Assembly (NCBI GenBank): GCA_001897375.1
Contig: MKSU01000032.1
Span: forward strand, 1-64,000
Direction of reading: 5' to 3'
From: Sphingomonas sp. 67-36
GTDB lineage: Bacteria > Pseudomonadota > Alphaproteobacteria > Sphingomonadales > Sphingomonadaceae
Length of the DNA stretch: 64,000 nt
Shown here piece after piece: positions 36,678 to 47,180 of the stretch. The notes below the pieces were generated by a model. The model was not told the origin of the DNA, did not search any database, and saw only the letters and a program-made list of their open reading frames with translations. Position 1 is the first letter of the stretch; every line of letters starts with the position of its first letter. The position numbers and the translations under genes are program-made.

Positions 36678-37991
36678 ATGAGGATTCGCGCGATCGCCGG
36701 CCTGAGCCTGTCGGCGTTGATGCTCGGCGGCACGATGGTCGGCTGTGCGCAGGGCGGGGCGGGCATCGCCTCAGCCAGCAGCCGCGACGAGGCGGCGATG
36801 GCGAAGCGCGCCGTCGCCAGCGCCGAAAAGGCGCGCAAGGCGCTGATGAAGGAGCAGGCGGCGCAGGCCGTGCCCTTCGCGGAAACCGCCGTGGCGATGC
36901 AGCCGCGCGACGCCGGCTATCGCGCCTTGCTGGCGCAGAGCTATCTCAAGGCGGGGCGCTTCGCCTCGGCCGAAGCCGCTTATGGCGACGTGCTGACGCT
37001 GACGCCGGACGATTCGCGCGCCGCGCTCAACCTGGCGCTGGCGCAGATCGCCGGTGGGCATTGGGAGGCGGCGCGCAAGACGCTCGACGCCCATGAAGCG
37101 CGGATCGACCCGACCGACCTCGGCCTCGCGCTGGCGCTCGCCGGCAGCCCGGCCACCGGCGTCGACGTGCTGATCGCCGCGACCCGCTCACCTACTGCTT
37201 CCGCCAAGACCCGTCAGAACCTCGCGCTCGCTTTCGCGCTCGCGGGGCGATGGCAGGAGGCGCGAAACATGGCCGGTCTCGATCTCGCGCCGGCCGATGC
37301 CGACCAGCGAATCATGCAATGGGCCGCGTTCGCCAAGCCGAACCATGCCGCCGATCAGGTCGCCGCGCTGCTGGGCGTGACGCCGGTCGCGGATCCCGGC
37401 CAGCCGGTTGCGCTGGCGCTCAACGCCTCGGTGCCGGTCGCCGTCGCCAGGAGCGATGCGGGCGTGGCGGTGATGGCGGCGCCCGAGCCGAAGACGGAGA
37501 CGGTCGCGGTCGCTGCGGTTTCTCCCGCGCCGGTCGTCGAAGCGGCCGCGCAGCCGGCGGTTGCCAAGATCACTTTCGCCCCGCGCCGTGAGTTCGTGCA
37601 GGCGCTTCCCGCCGTTGCCTTCATGCCCGCGAACATCGGCAAGGCGCCGATCGCCGAAGCAGCGCGCCGACCGGTCGCGCCGCGCGTGCGCGAGAAGGGC
37701 GACTGGTACGTCCAGATCGGTGCCTATGATTCGGCCGATGTCGCGCGGGATGCCTGGGTGCGCGCGCGCCAGCGGTTCGCCGGCTTCTCCGGCACCGCGC
37801 CGGCCGGTATGACCTTCAAGACCGCGAGCCGCGAATATTATCGCCTGTCGGTCGGCGGCTTCTCGCGCGCCGATGCCGACGCCACCTGCCGCGCCTATCG
37901 CGCGAAGGGCGGGACGTGCTTCGTCCGCGCGGGCGCGGGGGACCAGATCGCGCAATGGGCGAAGGGCGGGGTGCAGGTCGCTTCGCGCTGA
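36678..37991 (+). CDS. TPR and SPOR domain lipoprotein
   Basis: A 437-residue protein: signal with lipobox MVGC (Cys about 23), TPR-like repeats about 55-215 (KEQAAQAVPFAETAVAMQPRDAGYR-type), an Ala/Val/Pro linker, and a C-terminal SPOR domain (about 355-430: DWYVQIGAYDSADVARDAWV, YYRLSVGGFSRADADATCRA). It should sit in the envelope and bind septal peptidoglycan. ATG 36678 is preferred because GGGGA is 7 nt upstream. It follows the ParA and RHH genes by 22 bp, linking a positioning ATPase to a septal protein. Confidence 0.85.
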   Translation: MRIRAIAGLSLSALMLGGTMVGCAQGGAGIASASSRDEAAMAKRAVASAEKARKALMKEQAAQAVPFAETAVAMQPRDAGYRALLAQSYLKAGRFASAEAAYGDVLTLTPDDSRAALNLALAQIAGGHWEAARKTLDAHEARIDPTDLGLALALAGSPATGVDVLIAATRSPTASAKTRQNLALAFALAGRWQEARNMAGLDLAPADADQRIMQWAAFAKPNHAADQVAALLGVTPVADPGQPVALALNASVPVAVARSDAGVAVMAAPEPKTETVAVAAVSPAPVVEAAAQPAVAKITFAPRREFVQALPAVAFMPANIGKAPIAEAARRPVAPRVREKGDWYVQIGAYDSADVARDAWVRARQRFAGFSGTAPAGMTFKTASREYYRLSVGGFSRADADATCRAYRAKGGTCFVRAGAGDQIAQWAKGGVQVASR

Positions 37992-38018
37992 GCTGCGATC
38001 CTCACAGGCGGCGCGGGA

Positions 38019-39233
38019 TCAGCCGATCTCGCGGCCGCCCTTGAACACCCGGCGTACGCGGCCCTGCACCGGCAGCCCGTCGAATGGCGTGTTGCCTGCC
38101 TTGCCGGCCATCCGTTCCGCGTCGATCAGCCACGGCGCCTGATCGTCGATCAGGATCACGTCGCCCGGCGCGCCTGGCGTCAGCCGTCCGGCGTCCACTC
38201 CCAGCACCCGCGCCGGATTGCACGCGAGCAGCGCGAACAGCCGGTCGAGCGCGATCCCCTCGTCGCGCGCGATGCCGAGCGCAATCGCGAGCAAGGTCTC
38301 CGCGCCCGAGGCACCGGGGCTTGAATCGACGAAGGGCAGGCGTTTCTCCTCCGGCCCGCGCGGATCGTGGCCGGACGAGAGCACGTCGATCGTGCCGTCC
38401 GCCAGCGCCGCCAGCGCCGCGCGGCGATCCTCCTCGCAGCGCAGCGGGGGTGAGAGATGCGCGAAGGTGCGGAAGTCGCTCATCGCATTGTCGGACAGCA
38501 TCAGGTGCGCCGGGGTGATTCCGCACGTCACCTTAACCTCCCGACGCTTGGCCGCGCGCACCAGATCGAAGCCGGCGGCGGTCGTCACCTGCCGGATATG
38601 GATCGCGGCGTCGGCATCCTCCGCGAGCATCACGTCGCGCGCGATCGCCAGTGCTTCCGCCACGGCCGGCGCGGAGGGCAGGCCGAGCCGCGTCGCCGTT
38701 TCCCCGTTGGTCGCCACGGCCTCGCCGAGCAGTCCTGCATCCTCCGCGTGTGTGACGAGGATAAGGCCGAGGTCGCGTGCATAATCCAGCACGCGGCGCA
38801 TCACGCCCGAATCCGCGATCCAGCCCCGCCCGGTGCCCACCGCACGCGCGCCGGCCGACTGGCAGATCGCCATCTCCGCCAGTTCCTTGCCGGCGAGACC
38901 GCGCGTCGCGGCGGCGATCGGGTGAATCCACAGGTCCGGCTTGCCGATCAGCGCGGACCGCTGGACGATGCCCGGTTCGTCCAGCACCGGCGACTGGTCC
39001 GGCATCAGCCCGACGCGGGTGATCCCGCCAGCGCGGAAGGCGGCGCGGTCGATCGTCGCCACGCCGAGATCGACGATGCCGGGGGCGAGGATCAGCCCGC
39101 CGCAATCGATCACCGTCGCGTTTTCAGCCGGGGCCTCCGCGATTACTCCATGAGCAATATAAAGATCGCCCCTCCGCTCGCCGCCTTCGGGGCAGACGAT
39201 GCGGGCATTGCGCAAGTGAAGCGCCGGGGTCAT
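38019..39233 (-). CDS. pyrC': Dihydroorotase-like PyrC' lacking the HxH metal motif
   Basis: A 404-residue amidohydrolase homologue of the ATCase-associated DHOase type. The usual metal motif PGxVDxHVHxRxPG reads [12 protein letters not shown] here (51-62), so both His ligands are replaced (G57, A59). The later sites [16 protein letters not shown] and [11 protein letters not shown] are partly changed. In Pseudomonas, an inactive PyrC' overlaps pyrB and is needed for ATCase assembly, which suits this gene: its ATG overlaps the pyrB stop (ATGA). An active dihydroorotase should lie elsewhere in the genome. Confidence 0.85.
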   Translation of the reverse strand: MTPALHLRNARIVCPEGGERRGDLYIAHGVIAEAPAENATVIDCGGLILAPGIVDLGVATIDRAAFRAGGITRVGLMPDQSPVLDEPGIVQRSALIGKPDLWIHPIAAATRGLAGKELAEMAICQSAGARAVGTGRGWIADSGVMRRVLDYARDLGLILVTHAEDAGLLGEAVATNGETATRLGLPSAPAVAEALAIARDVMLAEDADAAIHIRQVTTAAGFDLVRAAKRREVKVTCGITPAHLMLSDNAMSDFRTFAHLSPPLRCEEDRRAALAALADGTIDVLSSGHDPRGPEEKRLPFVDSSPGASGAETLLAIALGIARDEGIALDRLFALLACNPARVLGVDAGRLTPGAPGDVILIDDQAPWLIDAERMAGKAGNTPFDGLPVQGRVRRVFKGGREIG

Positions 39234-40222
39234 GCCCAGCCCTCCACGCCGCGCGCGCGTCTTGTCAGCACGTCGAGGCAGGCCATGCGTACCGCGACGC
39301 CCATCGCCACCTGCTCGGTGATCGCGGAGCGCTCGGCATGGTCGGCGACGCTCGAATCGATCTCCACGCCGCGGTTCATCGGGCCGGGGTGCATGACGAG
39401 CGCATCGAGCTTCGCGCGCGCCAGCCGTTCCGGCGTCAGGCCGTAGCGCAGGTGATATTCGCGCGGGGAGGGGACATAGCCGCCCGACATCCGCTCGGTC
39501 TGGAGCCGCAGCATCATCACCACGTCCGCCCCCTCCAGCGCTGCGTCGAAATCGGTGAAGGCGGTGACGCCCATGCGCTCGATCGCCGGCGGCATCAGCG
39601 TGGTCGGCGCGCAGACCCGCACCTCCGCCGCCAGCGCGGTGAGCGACAGGATGTTCGATCGTGCCACCCGGCTGTGCAGCAGGTCGCCGCAGATCACGAC
39701 GCGCTGGTGCGCGATGGCGCCACGCCGCCGCCGGATCGTCAGCGCGTCGAGCAGCGCCTGGGTCGGATGCTCATGCCGCCCGTCGCCAGCATTGAGCACC
39801 GGGCAATCCACCTTGTCCGCGATCAGCCGCACTGCGCCGGAGGACATGTGCCGGATAACGAGCACGTCCGCGCGCATTGCGTTGAGCGTCATCGCGGTGT
39901 CGATCAGCGTCTCGCCCTTCTTCACGCTGGATTGCGCGGCGTGCATGTTCACCACGTCCGCGCCGAGCCTCTTGCCGGCGATCTCGAACGACAGCAGCGT
40001 GCGCGTTGAATTCTCAAAGAAGGCGTTGATCTGCGTCAGCCCCGCGAGCCGCTTGTCGGGCGGGGCGTGTTCGGCATTGGGGGCGATCCAGCGTTCCGCC
40101 TCGTCGAGCAGGAACATGATCTCATGCGGCTGGAGGCCCTCGATGCCGGTCAGGTGGCGGTGAGGGAAAACGTCGCCGCCCGGTATCAGGGTGGCGGGGC
40201 GGTGGTCCGACGATTGAGGCAT
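39230..40222 (-). CDS. pyrB: Aspartate carbamoyltransferase catalytic subunit PyrB
   Basis: A 330-residue ATCase forming carbamoyl aspartate in pyrimidine synthesis. The carbamoyl-phosphate site [21 protein letters not shown] and the motifs [27 protein letters not shown] and [12 protein letters not shown] are all present. No pyrI regulatory gene is nearby; the PyrC'-coupled form normally does without it. MPQSSDHR is chosen as start; 13 more codons are open upstream. It follows the DUF4893 gene by 52 bp. Confidence 0.95.
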   Translation of the reverse strand: MPQSSDHRPATLIPGGDVFPHRHLTGIEGLQPHEIMFLLDEAERWIAPNAEHAPPDKRLAGLTQINAFFENSTRTLLSFEIAGKRLGADVVNMHAAQSSVKKGETLIDTAMTLNAMRADVLVIRHMSSGAVRLIADKVDCPVLNAGDGRHEHPTQALLDALTIRRRRGAIAHQRVVICGDLLHSRVARSNILSLTALAAEVRVCAPTTLMPPAIERMGVTAFTDFDAALEGADVVMMLRLQTERMSGGYVPSPREYHLRYGLTPERLARAKLDALVMHPGPMNRGVEIDSSVADHAERSAITEQVAMGVAVRMACLDVLTRRARGVEGWA

Positions 40223-40274
40223 CGAGATTGGGCGGATAGTAGCCGCGGCGTCCGTGCGCAACGGTGTTTTCCGG

Positions 40275-40949
40275 TCAATCGCGCGGCACCATCGGTTTCG
40301 CGCCCTTCACCTCCGGCGTGACCGGCACCATTTCATAGACGTCGAGCGTCGCGCCACTGCCCGGGCGGTCGATGATCAGCCGCCAGCGGAAGGCGGAGAC
40401 CCGCTCGACCAGCCCGACGAAATCGCGCCCGCTGTCGTCGCCGTAGCGATGCTGTGTCTTCTCCCCGGCGCGCCGCCAGGTGCCGAGCAGCACCATCCGC
40501 TTGTCGCCGTCGTCGTAGAGCGTTCCTTCCGGCCGGTTCTCCCCGGTGGACTTGGCGAAGGAAAGGGTGCCGGTGTCGGCGAGAACATAGCAGACGTCCG
40601 GCGGAAAGGCGCGCATCCCGCGTGCGCTGCCGAGCCGGATCAGCCGGCAGTGATACGGCCCCGGCGGCAGTTGCGGGGCGAGCTGCGCCGCCTGCGGATC
40701 GAGCAGCGCACCCTCCGCCTGCGCCCGGGCGGCGGCAGTGCGCGGCAGGGCGCGGACCGTCCGGGCGAAATCGGCGTCGAGCGTGTCCAGCGCGCGCAAC
40801 CCGGCCGGGGTCGCGGTCTGCATCCAGGGCGGCTGTGGAGCGTTGGTTTCGACGGTCGCGTGGGGGCGCGTCTCCGTGCGGTGCACAGCGCATCCCGCAA
40901 GCGCAACGCCGGCCAGCCCGATCACCATCCCCACCCGTCGGCGAACCAT
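40275..40949 (-). CDS. DUF4893 family lipoprotein
   Basis: A 224-residue lipoprotein; signal [20 protein letters not shown] with lipidated Cys at 20. The body has the DUF4893-like stretches [54 protein letters not shown] and [22 protein letters not shown]. The family appears in sphingomonads and has no known function. The start with GGAG 7 nt upstream is preferred to one four codons earlier. It lies between ruvX and pyrB on the same strand. Confidence 0.8.
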   Translation of the reverse strand: MVRRRVGMVIGLAGVALAGCAVHRTETRPHATVETNAPQPPWMQTATPAGLRALDTLDADFARTVRALPRTAAARAQAEGALLDPQAAQLAPQLPPGPYHCRLIRLGSARGMRAFPPDVCYVLADTGTLSFAKSTGENRPEGTLYDDGDKRMVLLGTWRRAGEKTQHRYGDDSGRDFVGLVERVSAFRWRLIIDRPGSGATLDVYEMVPVTPEVKGAKPMVPRD

Positions 40950-41059
40950 CTGGATCTCCACAAGAAAGCCGGCGACCCTTTGTCACTATAGTCTGGAAAC
41001 GAACGGTTAAGGAAATTGGTTCATTTTGGCACAGTCGGTCGACCGGGCTGGTGAAAGCG

Positions 41060-41518
41060 TTACGCCCTGACGAGAGCGTCGATCGCGCCTTGCAGGATAT
41101 AGGCGGCGGCCATCTTGTCGACCAGTTCGGCGCGGCGGGCGCGGCTCGCGTCCTGCTCGATCAGTGTGCGCGTCACCGCCTGCGTCGACCAGCGTTCGTC
41201 CCACAGCAGGATCGGGCCGAGATCGGCGATGTTGCGGGCGAAGGCGCGGGTGGACTGGCTGCGCGGGCTTTCGCTGCCGTCGAGGTTGAGCGGCAGGCCG
41301 ATGACGATGCCGGCGACATGCTGCGCCGCGATCAACTCGGCCAGTGCGGCCTTGTCCTTCGTGAACTTGGCGCGGCGGACGAGCAGGGCGGGGCTGGCGA
41401 AGGTCCACCCCGCGTCGCATAGCGCGGTGCCGATCGTCTTGGTGCCTACGTCCAGCCCGATCAGCCGCCCGCCGTCCGGCAGCGCCGCGCGGAACTCGGC
41501 GGCGGCGGTGGCGATCAT
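41060..41518 (-). CDS. ruvX: RuvX/YqgF RNase H-like nuclease
   Basis: A 152-residue YqgF protein (putative Holliday junction resolvase; in E. coli involved in 16S rRNA 5' processing). The RNase H-like fold has [15 protein letters not shown] (first catalytic Asp, about 23), [27 protein letters not shown], and [16 protein letters not shown]. Its ATG overlaps the stop of the DUF3089 gene (ATGA). Confidence 0.94.
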   Translation of the reverse strand: MIATAAAEFRAALPDGGRLIGLDVGTKTIGTALCDAGWTFASPALLVRRAKFTKDKAALAELIAAQHVAGIVIGLPLNLDGSESPRSQSTRAFARNIADLGPILLWDERWSTQAVTRTLIEQDASRARRAELVDKMAAAYILQGAIDALVRA

Positions 41519-42609
41519 CGCGCCGCCAGCCGCCGCGCGACGTCCGCGCGGATGTTCGCCCAGAACAGGGCATAGTCATAGACGTGGAAGTTGTTTCCCG
41601 GCAGCACGTACGGCCCGAGCTGCGGCGCCTCCCCGATCAGCAGGAAGCCGCGCCCGGCGCAACGCGCCGGCACCTTGCCCGCTTCCACCGTCGCGCCGGA
41701 CATGTCCTGCGCCGGGAACAATGTGCCCTTGTTCGCGCTGGCCGGGGCATTGGCGTCGGCGGTGCCGGTCAATGGGTTGGTGCAGACGATCCGCGTGCCG
41801 CGCCGGGGCTGGCCGGTAAGGCCGGTGGTGCGGTCGAACGTGTCGAGGATCAGCGTGGGATCGGCCGGCTCGGCGAAGCTCTGCCACGACAGGATGCAGC
41901 CGCGCTGCGCCGCGCCGGTGCATTCCGGCAGCCCCAGCGCGGGCAGGTCGGCGGTGCGGCTGATCGGCCAGCCGACGACATAGGCCGCGACGACCCGCTC
42001 CGCGAGCGGCGTGCCCGCGATCCGCTCCTTCAGCAGCCGCATCAGGTGCAGCGCGCCCTGGCTGTGCCCGGCCAGGACGATCGGCCGGCGCGGCCCGATC
42101 TCGCGCAGGAACACGTCGAACGCCTGCGTCACGTCGCGATACGCCACGTCGAGCGCGCGGCCGGCATCGGGCGCGGTGGTCAGGAACGAGCCGAACGTCG
42201 CCTGCCGATAGCGCGGTGCCCAGATGTCGCCAGCGGCGTTGAAGGCGCTCGCCTGTCCGCGCAGGAACAATCGGGTGCGGTCGTTCGCTTCCTTGTCGTC
42301 GAGCGGCGCGTTCCAGTGGTCGCGCTCGAGATAGGAGGTCGGGTGGATGAAGAAGACCGCGGCTTGTCCCGCCGTCGCCTTATAGCCGGCCGGGGTCCAC
42401 GAGGCCGCGTCTTCCTTCACGCCGGGCCGCGCGAACCACATCCCCGGCTCGTCATAGGCATTGGCGGGCAGCGGCGCCCGCGCCTCGAAGCTGACGCCAG
42501 GGACGAAACGCCAGCGGATCAACTCGTTGCCCCAGATGCGAAAGACGATCGCGGCGGCGATCACCAGCGCCGTCACGAACGCGACGATGTAGAGGAATTT
42601 GCGGGCCAT
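41515..42609 (-). CDS. DUF3089 alpha/beta-hydrolase-like protein
   Basis: A 364-residue DUF3089 protein with an N-terminal membrane anchor (residues 5-25: [21 protein letters not shown]). The hydrolase part has [21 protein letters not shown], the nucleophile elbow [16 protein letters not shown] (Ser near 185), and [20 protein letters not shown] periplasmic esterase or lipase-like role is inferred. It is divergent from gatC (83 bp) and coupled to ruvX by a 4-base overlap. Confidence 0.85.
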   Translation of the reverse strand: MARKFLYIVAFVTALVIAAAIVFRIWGNELIRWRFVPGVSFEARAPLPANAYDEPGMWFARPGVKEDAASWTPAGYKATAGQAAVFFIHPTSYLERDHWNAPLDDKEANDRTRLFLRGQASAFNAAGDIWAPRYRQATFGSFLTTAPDAGRALDVAYRDVTQAFDVFLREIGPRRPIVLAGHSQGALHLMRLLKERIAGTPLAERVVAAYVVGWPISRTADLPALGLPECTGAAQRGCILSWQSFAEPADPTLILDTFDRTTGLTGQPRRGTRIVCTNPLTGTADANAPASANKGTLFPAQDMSGATVEAGKVPARCAGRGFLLIGEAPQLGPYVLPGNNFHVYDYALFWANIRADVARRLAAR

Positions 42610-42692
42610 CGCGCGTGTGACTGCCCCAGCGGACCGGCGCGTGCAATGCCGGGCATTGCTTTCCCGCGACGCACAATGGTAGCGGCTGCGGC

Positions 42693-42980
42693 ATGTCAGT
42701 CGACACCGCCACAGTGAAGAAGGTCGCGAGCCTTGCCCGCATCGCGATCGACGATGCCGCCGCCGAGCGGCTCGTTCCCGAACTCAACAACATCCTCGGC
42801 TGGATCGAACAGCTCGGGGAGGTCGATACGCAAGGGGTGGAGCCGATGACGGCCGTCATCCCCAACACGCTCCGGCTGCGCGAAGATGTCGTCACCGACG
42901 GCGGCATCCGCGACGCGGTGCTGGCAAATGCGCCGGCCGCCGAGCATGGCTTCTTCACCGTTCCGAAAGTGATCGAATAG
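42693..42980 (+). CDS. gatC: Asp/Glu-tRNA amidotransferase subunit GatC
   Basis: A 95-residue GatC that wraps GatA and GatB together in the amidotransferase converting Glu-tRNA(Gln) and Asp-tRNA(Asn). It has [33 protein letters not shown] and the C-terminal [20 protein letters not shown]. Its TAG shares one base with the gatA GTG start. Confidence 0.95.
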   Translation: MSVDTATVKKVASLARIAIDDAAAERLVPELNNILGWIEQLGEVDTQGVEPMTAVIPNTLRLREDVVTDGGIRDAVLANAPAAEHGFFTVPKVIE

Positions 42981-44464
42981 TGTCCGCTCTTACCGACCTC
43001 GGCATCCGCGAGATTCGCGACGGCGTGCGCGCCGGCACCTTCTCCGCGCGCGAGGTGGCCGAAGCCTTCAACGCCGCCGTCGCCGCCGCGAAGCCGCTCA
43101 ACGCCTTCCTTGTCGAGACTCCCGACCACGCGCTTGCCGCCGCCGACGCCGCTGACGGCGCGCGGGCGGCGGGCGAGGCGCTGGGGCCGCTTGCCGGCGT
43201 TCCGATCGGCATGAAGGACCTGTTCTGCACGAAGGGCGTCACCAGCACCGCCGCGAGCCATATCCTCGAAGGCTTTACGCCGCCCTATGAGTCCACCGTT
43301 TCGCAGAAATTGTGGGATGCGGGCGCGGGGATGCTCGGCAAGCTCAACATGGATCAGTTCGCCATGGGCTCGTCCAATGAGACGAGCGCGTTCGGCAACG
43401 TGATCTCGCCGTGGCGGCGCAGCGACGGCGGCAATGCCGCGCTCGCGCCGGGCGGGTCTTCGGGCGGCTCGTCGGCCGCTGTCGCCGCGCGGATCGCGCC
43501 GGGGGCGACCGGCACGGACACCGGCGGCTCGATCCGCCAGCCCGCCGCCTTCACCGGCATCTCGGGAATCAAGCCGACCTACGGTCGCTGCTCGCGCTGG
43601 GGCGTGATCGCCTTCGCTTCCTCGCTCGATCAGGCCGGGCCGATGGCGCGCGACGTGCGCGACTGCGCGATCATGCTGGAGACGATGGCCGGCTTCGACG
43701 CGAAGGATGCCACCTCGCTCGATCTGCCGGTGCCGCAGTGGGAATCGATGCTCGACGCCGGCCTCAAGGGCAAGCGCGTCGGCGTGCCGAAGGAATATCG
43801 CGTCGACGGGATGCCCGCCGAGATCGAGGCGCTGTGGCAGCAGGGCATAGCGTGGATGAAGGATGCGGGCGCAGAGGTGGTCGAGGTATCGCTGCCGCAT
43901 ACGAAATATGCGCTGCCGGCCTATTATATCATCGCGCCTGCCGAGGCGTCGTCGAACCTCGCGCGCTATGACGGCGTGCGCTACGGCCAGCGCGACCTGC
44001 CGGACGGCGCGAATCTCCAGCAGATGTATGCCGCCACCCGTGCGGCGGGCTTCGGCGACGAGGTGAAGCGCCGCATTCTGATCGGCACCTATGTGCTCTC
44101 GGCCGGCTTCTACGACGCCTATTACACGCAGGCGCAGAAGGTCCGCACCTTGATCGCGCGCGATTTCGCCGCCGTGTGGGAGAAGTGCGACGTGCTGCTC
44201 ACGCCCACCGCGCCGTCCGCAGCGTTCGCGCTGGGCGAGAAGCAGGCCGATCCGCTGGCGATGTACCTCAACGACGTGTTCACCGTGCCCGCGAGCCTCG
44301 CCGGTTTGCCGGCGATGAGCGTGCCGGGCGGGCTGGACGCTGCGGGACTGCCGCTGGGCCTCCAGATCATCGGCAAGCCGCTGGACGAGCAGGGCGTGCT
44401 CAACGCCGCGCTGGCGATCGAGGAACGTGCCGGCTTCGCCGCGCGGCCGGAGGCTTGGTGGTAA
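42980..44464 (+). CDS. gatA: Asp/Glu-tRNA amidotransferase subunit GatA
   Basis: A 494-residue amidase-signature protein that releases ammonia from glutamine for the GatB reaction. The Ser-cisSer-Lys triad is in GIMKDLF-type [14 protein letters not shown] (Lys near 78), [21 protein letters not shown] (cis-Ser near 155) and [14 protein letters not shown] (nucleophile Ser near 178). The GTG start overlaps gatC. Unusually, gatB does not follow directly: a glycosyltransferase gene lies between. Confidence 0.96.
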   Translation: MSALTDLGIREIRDGVRAGTFSAREVAEAFNAAVAAAKPLNAFLVETPDHALAAADAADGARAAGEALGPLAGVPIGMKDLFCTKGVTSTAASHILEGFTPPYESTVSQKLWDAGAGMLGKLNMDQFAMGSSNETSAFGNVISPWRRSDGGNAALAPGGSSGGSSAAVAARIAPGATGTDTGGSIRQPAAFTGISGIKPTYGRCSRWGVIAFASSLDQAGPMARDVRDCAIMLETMAGFDAKDATSLDLPVPQWESMLDAGLKGKRVGVPKEYRVDGMPAEIEALWQQGIAWMKDAGAEVVEVSLPHTKYALPAYYIIAPAEASSNLARYDGVRYGQRDLPDGANLQQMYAATRAAGFGDEVKRRILIGTYVLSAGFYDAYYTQAQKVRTLIARDFAAVWEKCDVLLTPTAPSAAFALGEKQADPLAMYLNDVFTVPASLAGLPAMSVPGGLDAAGLPLGLQIIGKPLDEQGVLNAALAIEERAGFAARPEAWW

Positions 44465-44520
44465 GGAAAGCGGAAGTCCGATAAGCAGTCCTGCAACCGG
44501 GAGCATAAGGAGCTGCGTTA

Positions 44521-45603
44521 GTGCGGGTTTATGTCCATTTACCCCGCCATCTCGATTCCGAAGCTTATCGTGCGCGCTATCATCGCGGAATCGAGCCGGA
44601 TGTTACGCCATACGGCTTTCATCACGCTCAATCGATTGGATTCGACACCACGCTTTCACGCAGCGCGAATGGCGGTCGGCGCACCTTGCTTGAGCGGATT
44701 ACCCGCAAGCTGATCTACGTCGACCTCGGTCATGTCTGGCGCAATCGACGAGCTATCGCAGAAGCCGATATCGTCTGGACGATGCTCGAGCACGAAGCGC
44801 TATCGGTCGCGATGATGATGTGGCTCGGCTTTGTGCCTCGTCGACCGATCATCGGCGGAACGGTGTGGATGGTCGATCGCTGGAATAGCCTTGACGTTGC
44901 GCGCCGGCATCTTCTGCAAAAACTTGTATCCTATTGGTCGCTCCTCCTCGTTCACAGCGAGGCCTGCCTGGAGCCGGCGCGTCGTTATTTTCCCAATATA
45001 CCGGTGGAACTGATGTATTTTGGTGTTTCCGCCGATACTTTCCTCGCCGATCTTGCGGCGCCGCCCGCGCAATCGCCGATAGTCATCGCGGGCGTGGGGA
45101 ATGACACCACGCGCGATTGGGGAACGCTTCTGGAGGCGTTCGGCAACGATTCACGTTTCCGCCTTGTTATCGTCTGCAGCTGGATCGATCCGGAATTGCG
45201 TGCGCGGTATAACAATGTGGAGGTGCGCCCGATTTCCTCCATGGAGGAATTTCGCGCGGTTTACCGCGAGGCGAGTTATGTGGCAGTGCCGATGAAGGAT
45301 AATATGTATTCAGGGATTACGGTTGCGCTTGAGGCGGTTGCGCTCGGCGTTCCGGTGCTGAGTTCGAGGACCGGGGGTGTTCCGACGTATTTCGGCGAGG
45401 ATGAAATGCTGTTCGTGCCGCCGGGCGATCCCGCGGCGATGCGCGATGCGGTGCTCTCTCAATCGGAGACGGACCGCAAAGCGATGGCGGCGCGGGCGCG
45501 CCAATTGTACATCGAGCACGATTATTCATCGTTTGGGATGATGAAACGCTACGCCGCGCTTACCGAGCGCATATTGGATAACCGGAAAGAAAAGAATTCA
45601 TGA
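44521..45603 (+). CDS. Glycosyltransferase family 4-like protein inserted between gatA and gatB
   Basis: A 360-residue GT-B-type glycosyltransferase. The C-terminal GT1 domain (about 185-345) has [50 protein letters not shown] nucleotide-sugar binding, while the N-terminal acceptor domain includes [19 protein letters not shown] and [11 protein letters not shown]. The acceptor is unknown, possibly a surface glycan or lipid. The GTG start has AAGGAG upstream, and the stop overlaps the gatB ATG (ATGA). Sample lines are near 53% GC against about 65% in gatA and gatB, indicating later insertion. Confidence 0.88.
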   Translation: MRVYVHLPRHLDSEAYRARYHRGIEPDVTPYGFHHAQSIGFDTTLSRSANGGRRTLLERITRKLIYVDLGHVWRNRRAIAEADIVWTMLEHEALSVAMMMWLGFVPRRPIIGGTVWMVDRWNSLDVARRHLLQKLVSYWSLLLVHSEACLEPARRYFPNIPVELMYFGVSADTFLADLAAPPAQSPIVIAGVGNDTTRDWGTLLEAFGNDSRFRLVIVCSWIDPELRARYNNVEVRPISSMEEFRAVYREASYVAVPMKDNMYSGITVALEAVALGVPVLSSRTGGVPTYFGEDEMLFVPPGDPAAMRDAVLSQSETDRKAMAARARQLYIEHDYSSFGMMKRYAALTERILDNRKEKNS

Positions 45604-47072
45604 CTGTCATGCAGCCCAGCGACACCTACCGCATCAAGGGCGCCACCGGCGATTGGGAGGTCGTGATCGGCCTTGAGGTCCATGCGCAGGTCACGTCGAA
45701 CGCCAAGCTGTTCTCCGGCGCGGCGACCGCCTTCGGTGCGGAGCCGAATACGCAGGTTAGCCTCGTGGACGCCGCGATGCCGGGGATGCTGCCGGTGCCG
45801 AACCGCGAGTGCATCCGGCAGGCGGTGCGCACGGGCATGGCGATCGACGCGCAGATCAACAAATGGTCGCGGTTCGACCGGAAGAATTACTTCTACGCCG
45901 ATCTGCCGCAGGGTTATCAGATTTCGCAGCTTTATCATCCGCTTGTTGGCGAAGGCTCGATCGAGATCGAGGATGGCGAAACGGTCAAGACGATCGGCGT
46001 GGAGCGCATCCATGTCGAGCAGGATGCCGGCAAGCTGATGCACGATCAGCATCCGACGCGCTCCTATGTCGATCTCAACCGCTCCGGCGTGGCGTTGATG
46101 GAGATCGTCAGCCGGCCGGACATGCGTTCTCCCGCCGAGGCCGGGGCCTATCTCAGGAAGCTCAGGGCGATTCTCCGTTATGTCGGTTCGTGCGACGGCA
46201 ATATGGAGGAAGGTTCGATGCGCGCCGACGTGAACGTCAGCGTGCGCAAGCCGGGCGAGGAATTCGGCACGCGGACCGAGACGAAGAACGTCAACTCCGT
46301 CCGCTTCGTGATGGCCGCGATCGAGCATGAGGCGAGCCGGCAGGTCGACGTGCTCGAGGCCGGCGGCAAGATCGTGCAGGAGACCCGGCTGTTCAACCCG
46401 GACACGGGCACGACGCGCTCGATGCGTTCCAAGGAGGATGCGCACGACTACCGTTACTTCCCGGACCCGGACCTGCTGCCGCTGGAACTGGACGATGCCT
46501 TCCTCGCGGAATGCCGCGCCTCGCTCCCCGAACTGCCCGATGCCAAGCGCCAGCGTTACGAGGGGCTGGGTATCACCCCATATAACGCGGATGTGCTGAC
46601 CGCCGAGGTGGAGACGGCGCGCTGGTTCGACGCGCTGCTGGAGGCCGGCGTCGCGCCGGTTGCCGCGTCGAACTGGGTGACGGGCGAATTGTTTGGCGCG
46701 CTCAACCGCATCGGCAAGGGGATCGAGGAATCGCCGGTCACGCCGGGACAGGCGGCGGAACTGCTCGCCCTGGTCGCGGACGGCACGCTGTCCGGCAGCC
46801 TCGCCAAGCAGGTGTTCGAGGTGATGCTCGAAACCGGCGAAGCGCCGGGCAGGATCGTCGAGGAGCGCGGCCTCAAGCAGACCTCCGACACCGGCGCGAT
46901 CGAGGCGGTGATCGCGGAGGTGCTGGCGAAGAACCCGAACCAGCTCGAACAATATCGCGCCGGCAAGGAGGCGCTGTTCGGCTTCTTCGTCGGCCAGACG
47001 ATGAAGGCAATGGGCGGCAAGGCCAACCCGCAGGTGGTGAACGAGCTGCTGAAGAAGGCGCTCGCTTCCTGA
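45600..47072 (+). CDS. gatB: Asp/Glu-tRNA amidotransferase subunit GatB
   Basis: A 490-residue GatB. The cradle domain has [68 protein letters not shown] and [21 protein letters not shown]; the C-terminal YqeY-like tail domain (about 340-490) binds tRNA. It is translationally coupled to the inserted glycosyltransferase rather than to gatA, so GatB supply may depend on that foreign gene. Confidence 0.96.
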   Translation: MTVMQPSDTYRIKGATGDWEVVIGLEVHAQVTSNAKLFSGAATAFGAEPNTQVSLVDAAMPGMLPVPNRECIRQAVRTGMAIDAQINKWSRFDRKNYFYADLPQGYQISQLYHPLVGEGSIEIEDGETVKTIGVERIHVEQDAGKLMHDQHPTRSYVDLNRSGVALMEIVSRPDMRSPAEAGAYLRKLRAILRYVGSCDGNMEEGSMRADVNVSVRKPGEEFGTRTETKNVNSVRFVMAAIEHEASRQVDVLEAGGKIVQETRLFNPDTGTTRSMRSKEDAHDYRYFPDPDLLPLELDDAFLAECRASLPELPDAKRQRYEGLGITPYNADVLTAEVETARWFDALLEAGVAPVAASNWVTGELFGALNRIGKGIEESPVTPGQAAELLALVADGTLSGSLAKQVFEVMLETGEAPGRIVEERGLKQTSDTGAIEAVIAEVLAKNPNQLEQYRAGKEALFGFFVGQTMKAMGGKANPQVVNELLKKALAS

Positions 47073-47180
47073 GGTGAGGATAAAGTGATCGCGCAATGAC
47101 CAAAGTTGTTGCGCGGTCTCTGATCGTGACCTAGCCTTCCTGAACGCGATGTGGGGACATCGCCGGATGGGGGAGTCACG

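Noticed and set aside
47091..47114. Inverted repeat gcgcaa...ttgcgc after gatB
   Set aside because: Six-bp arms with a 12-nt loop and no T-run; too weak to call a terminator.
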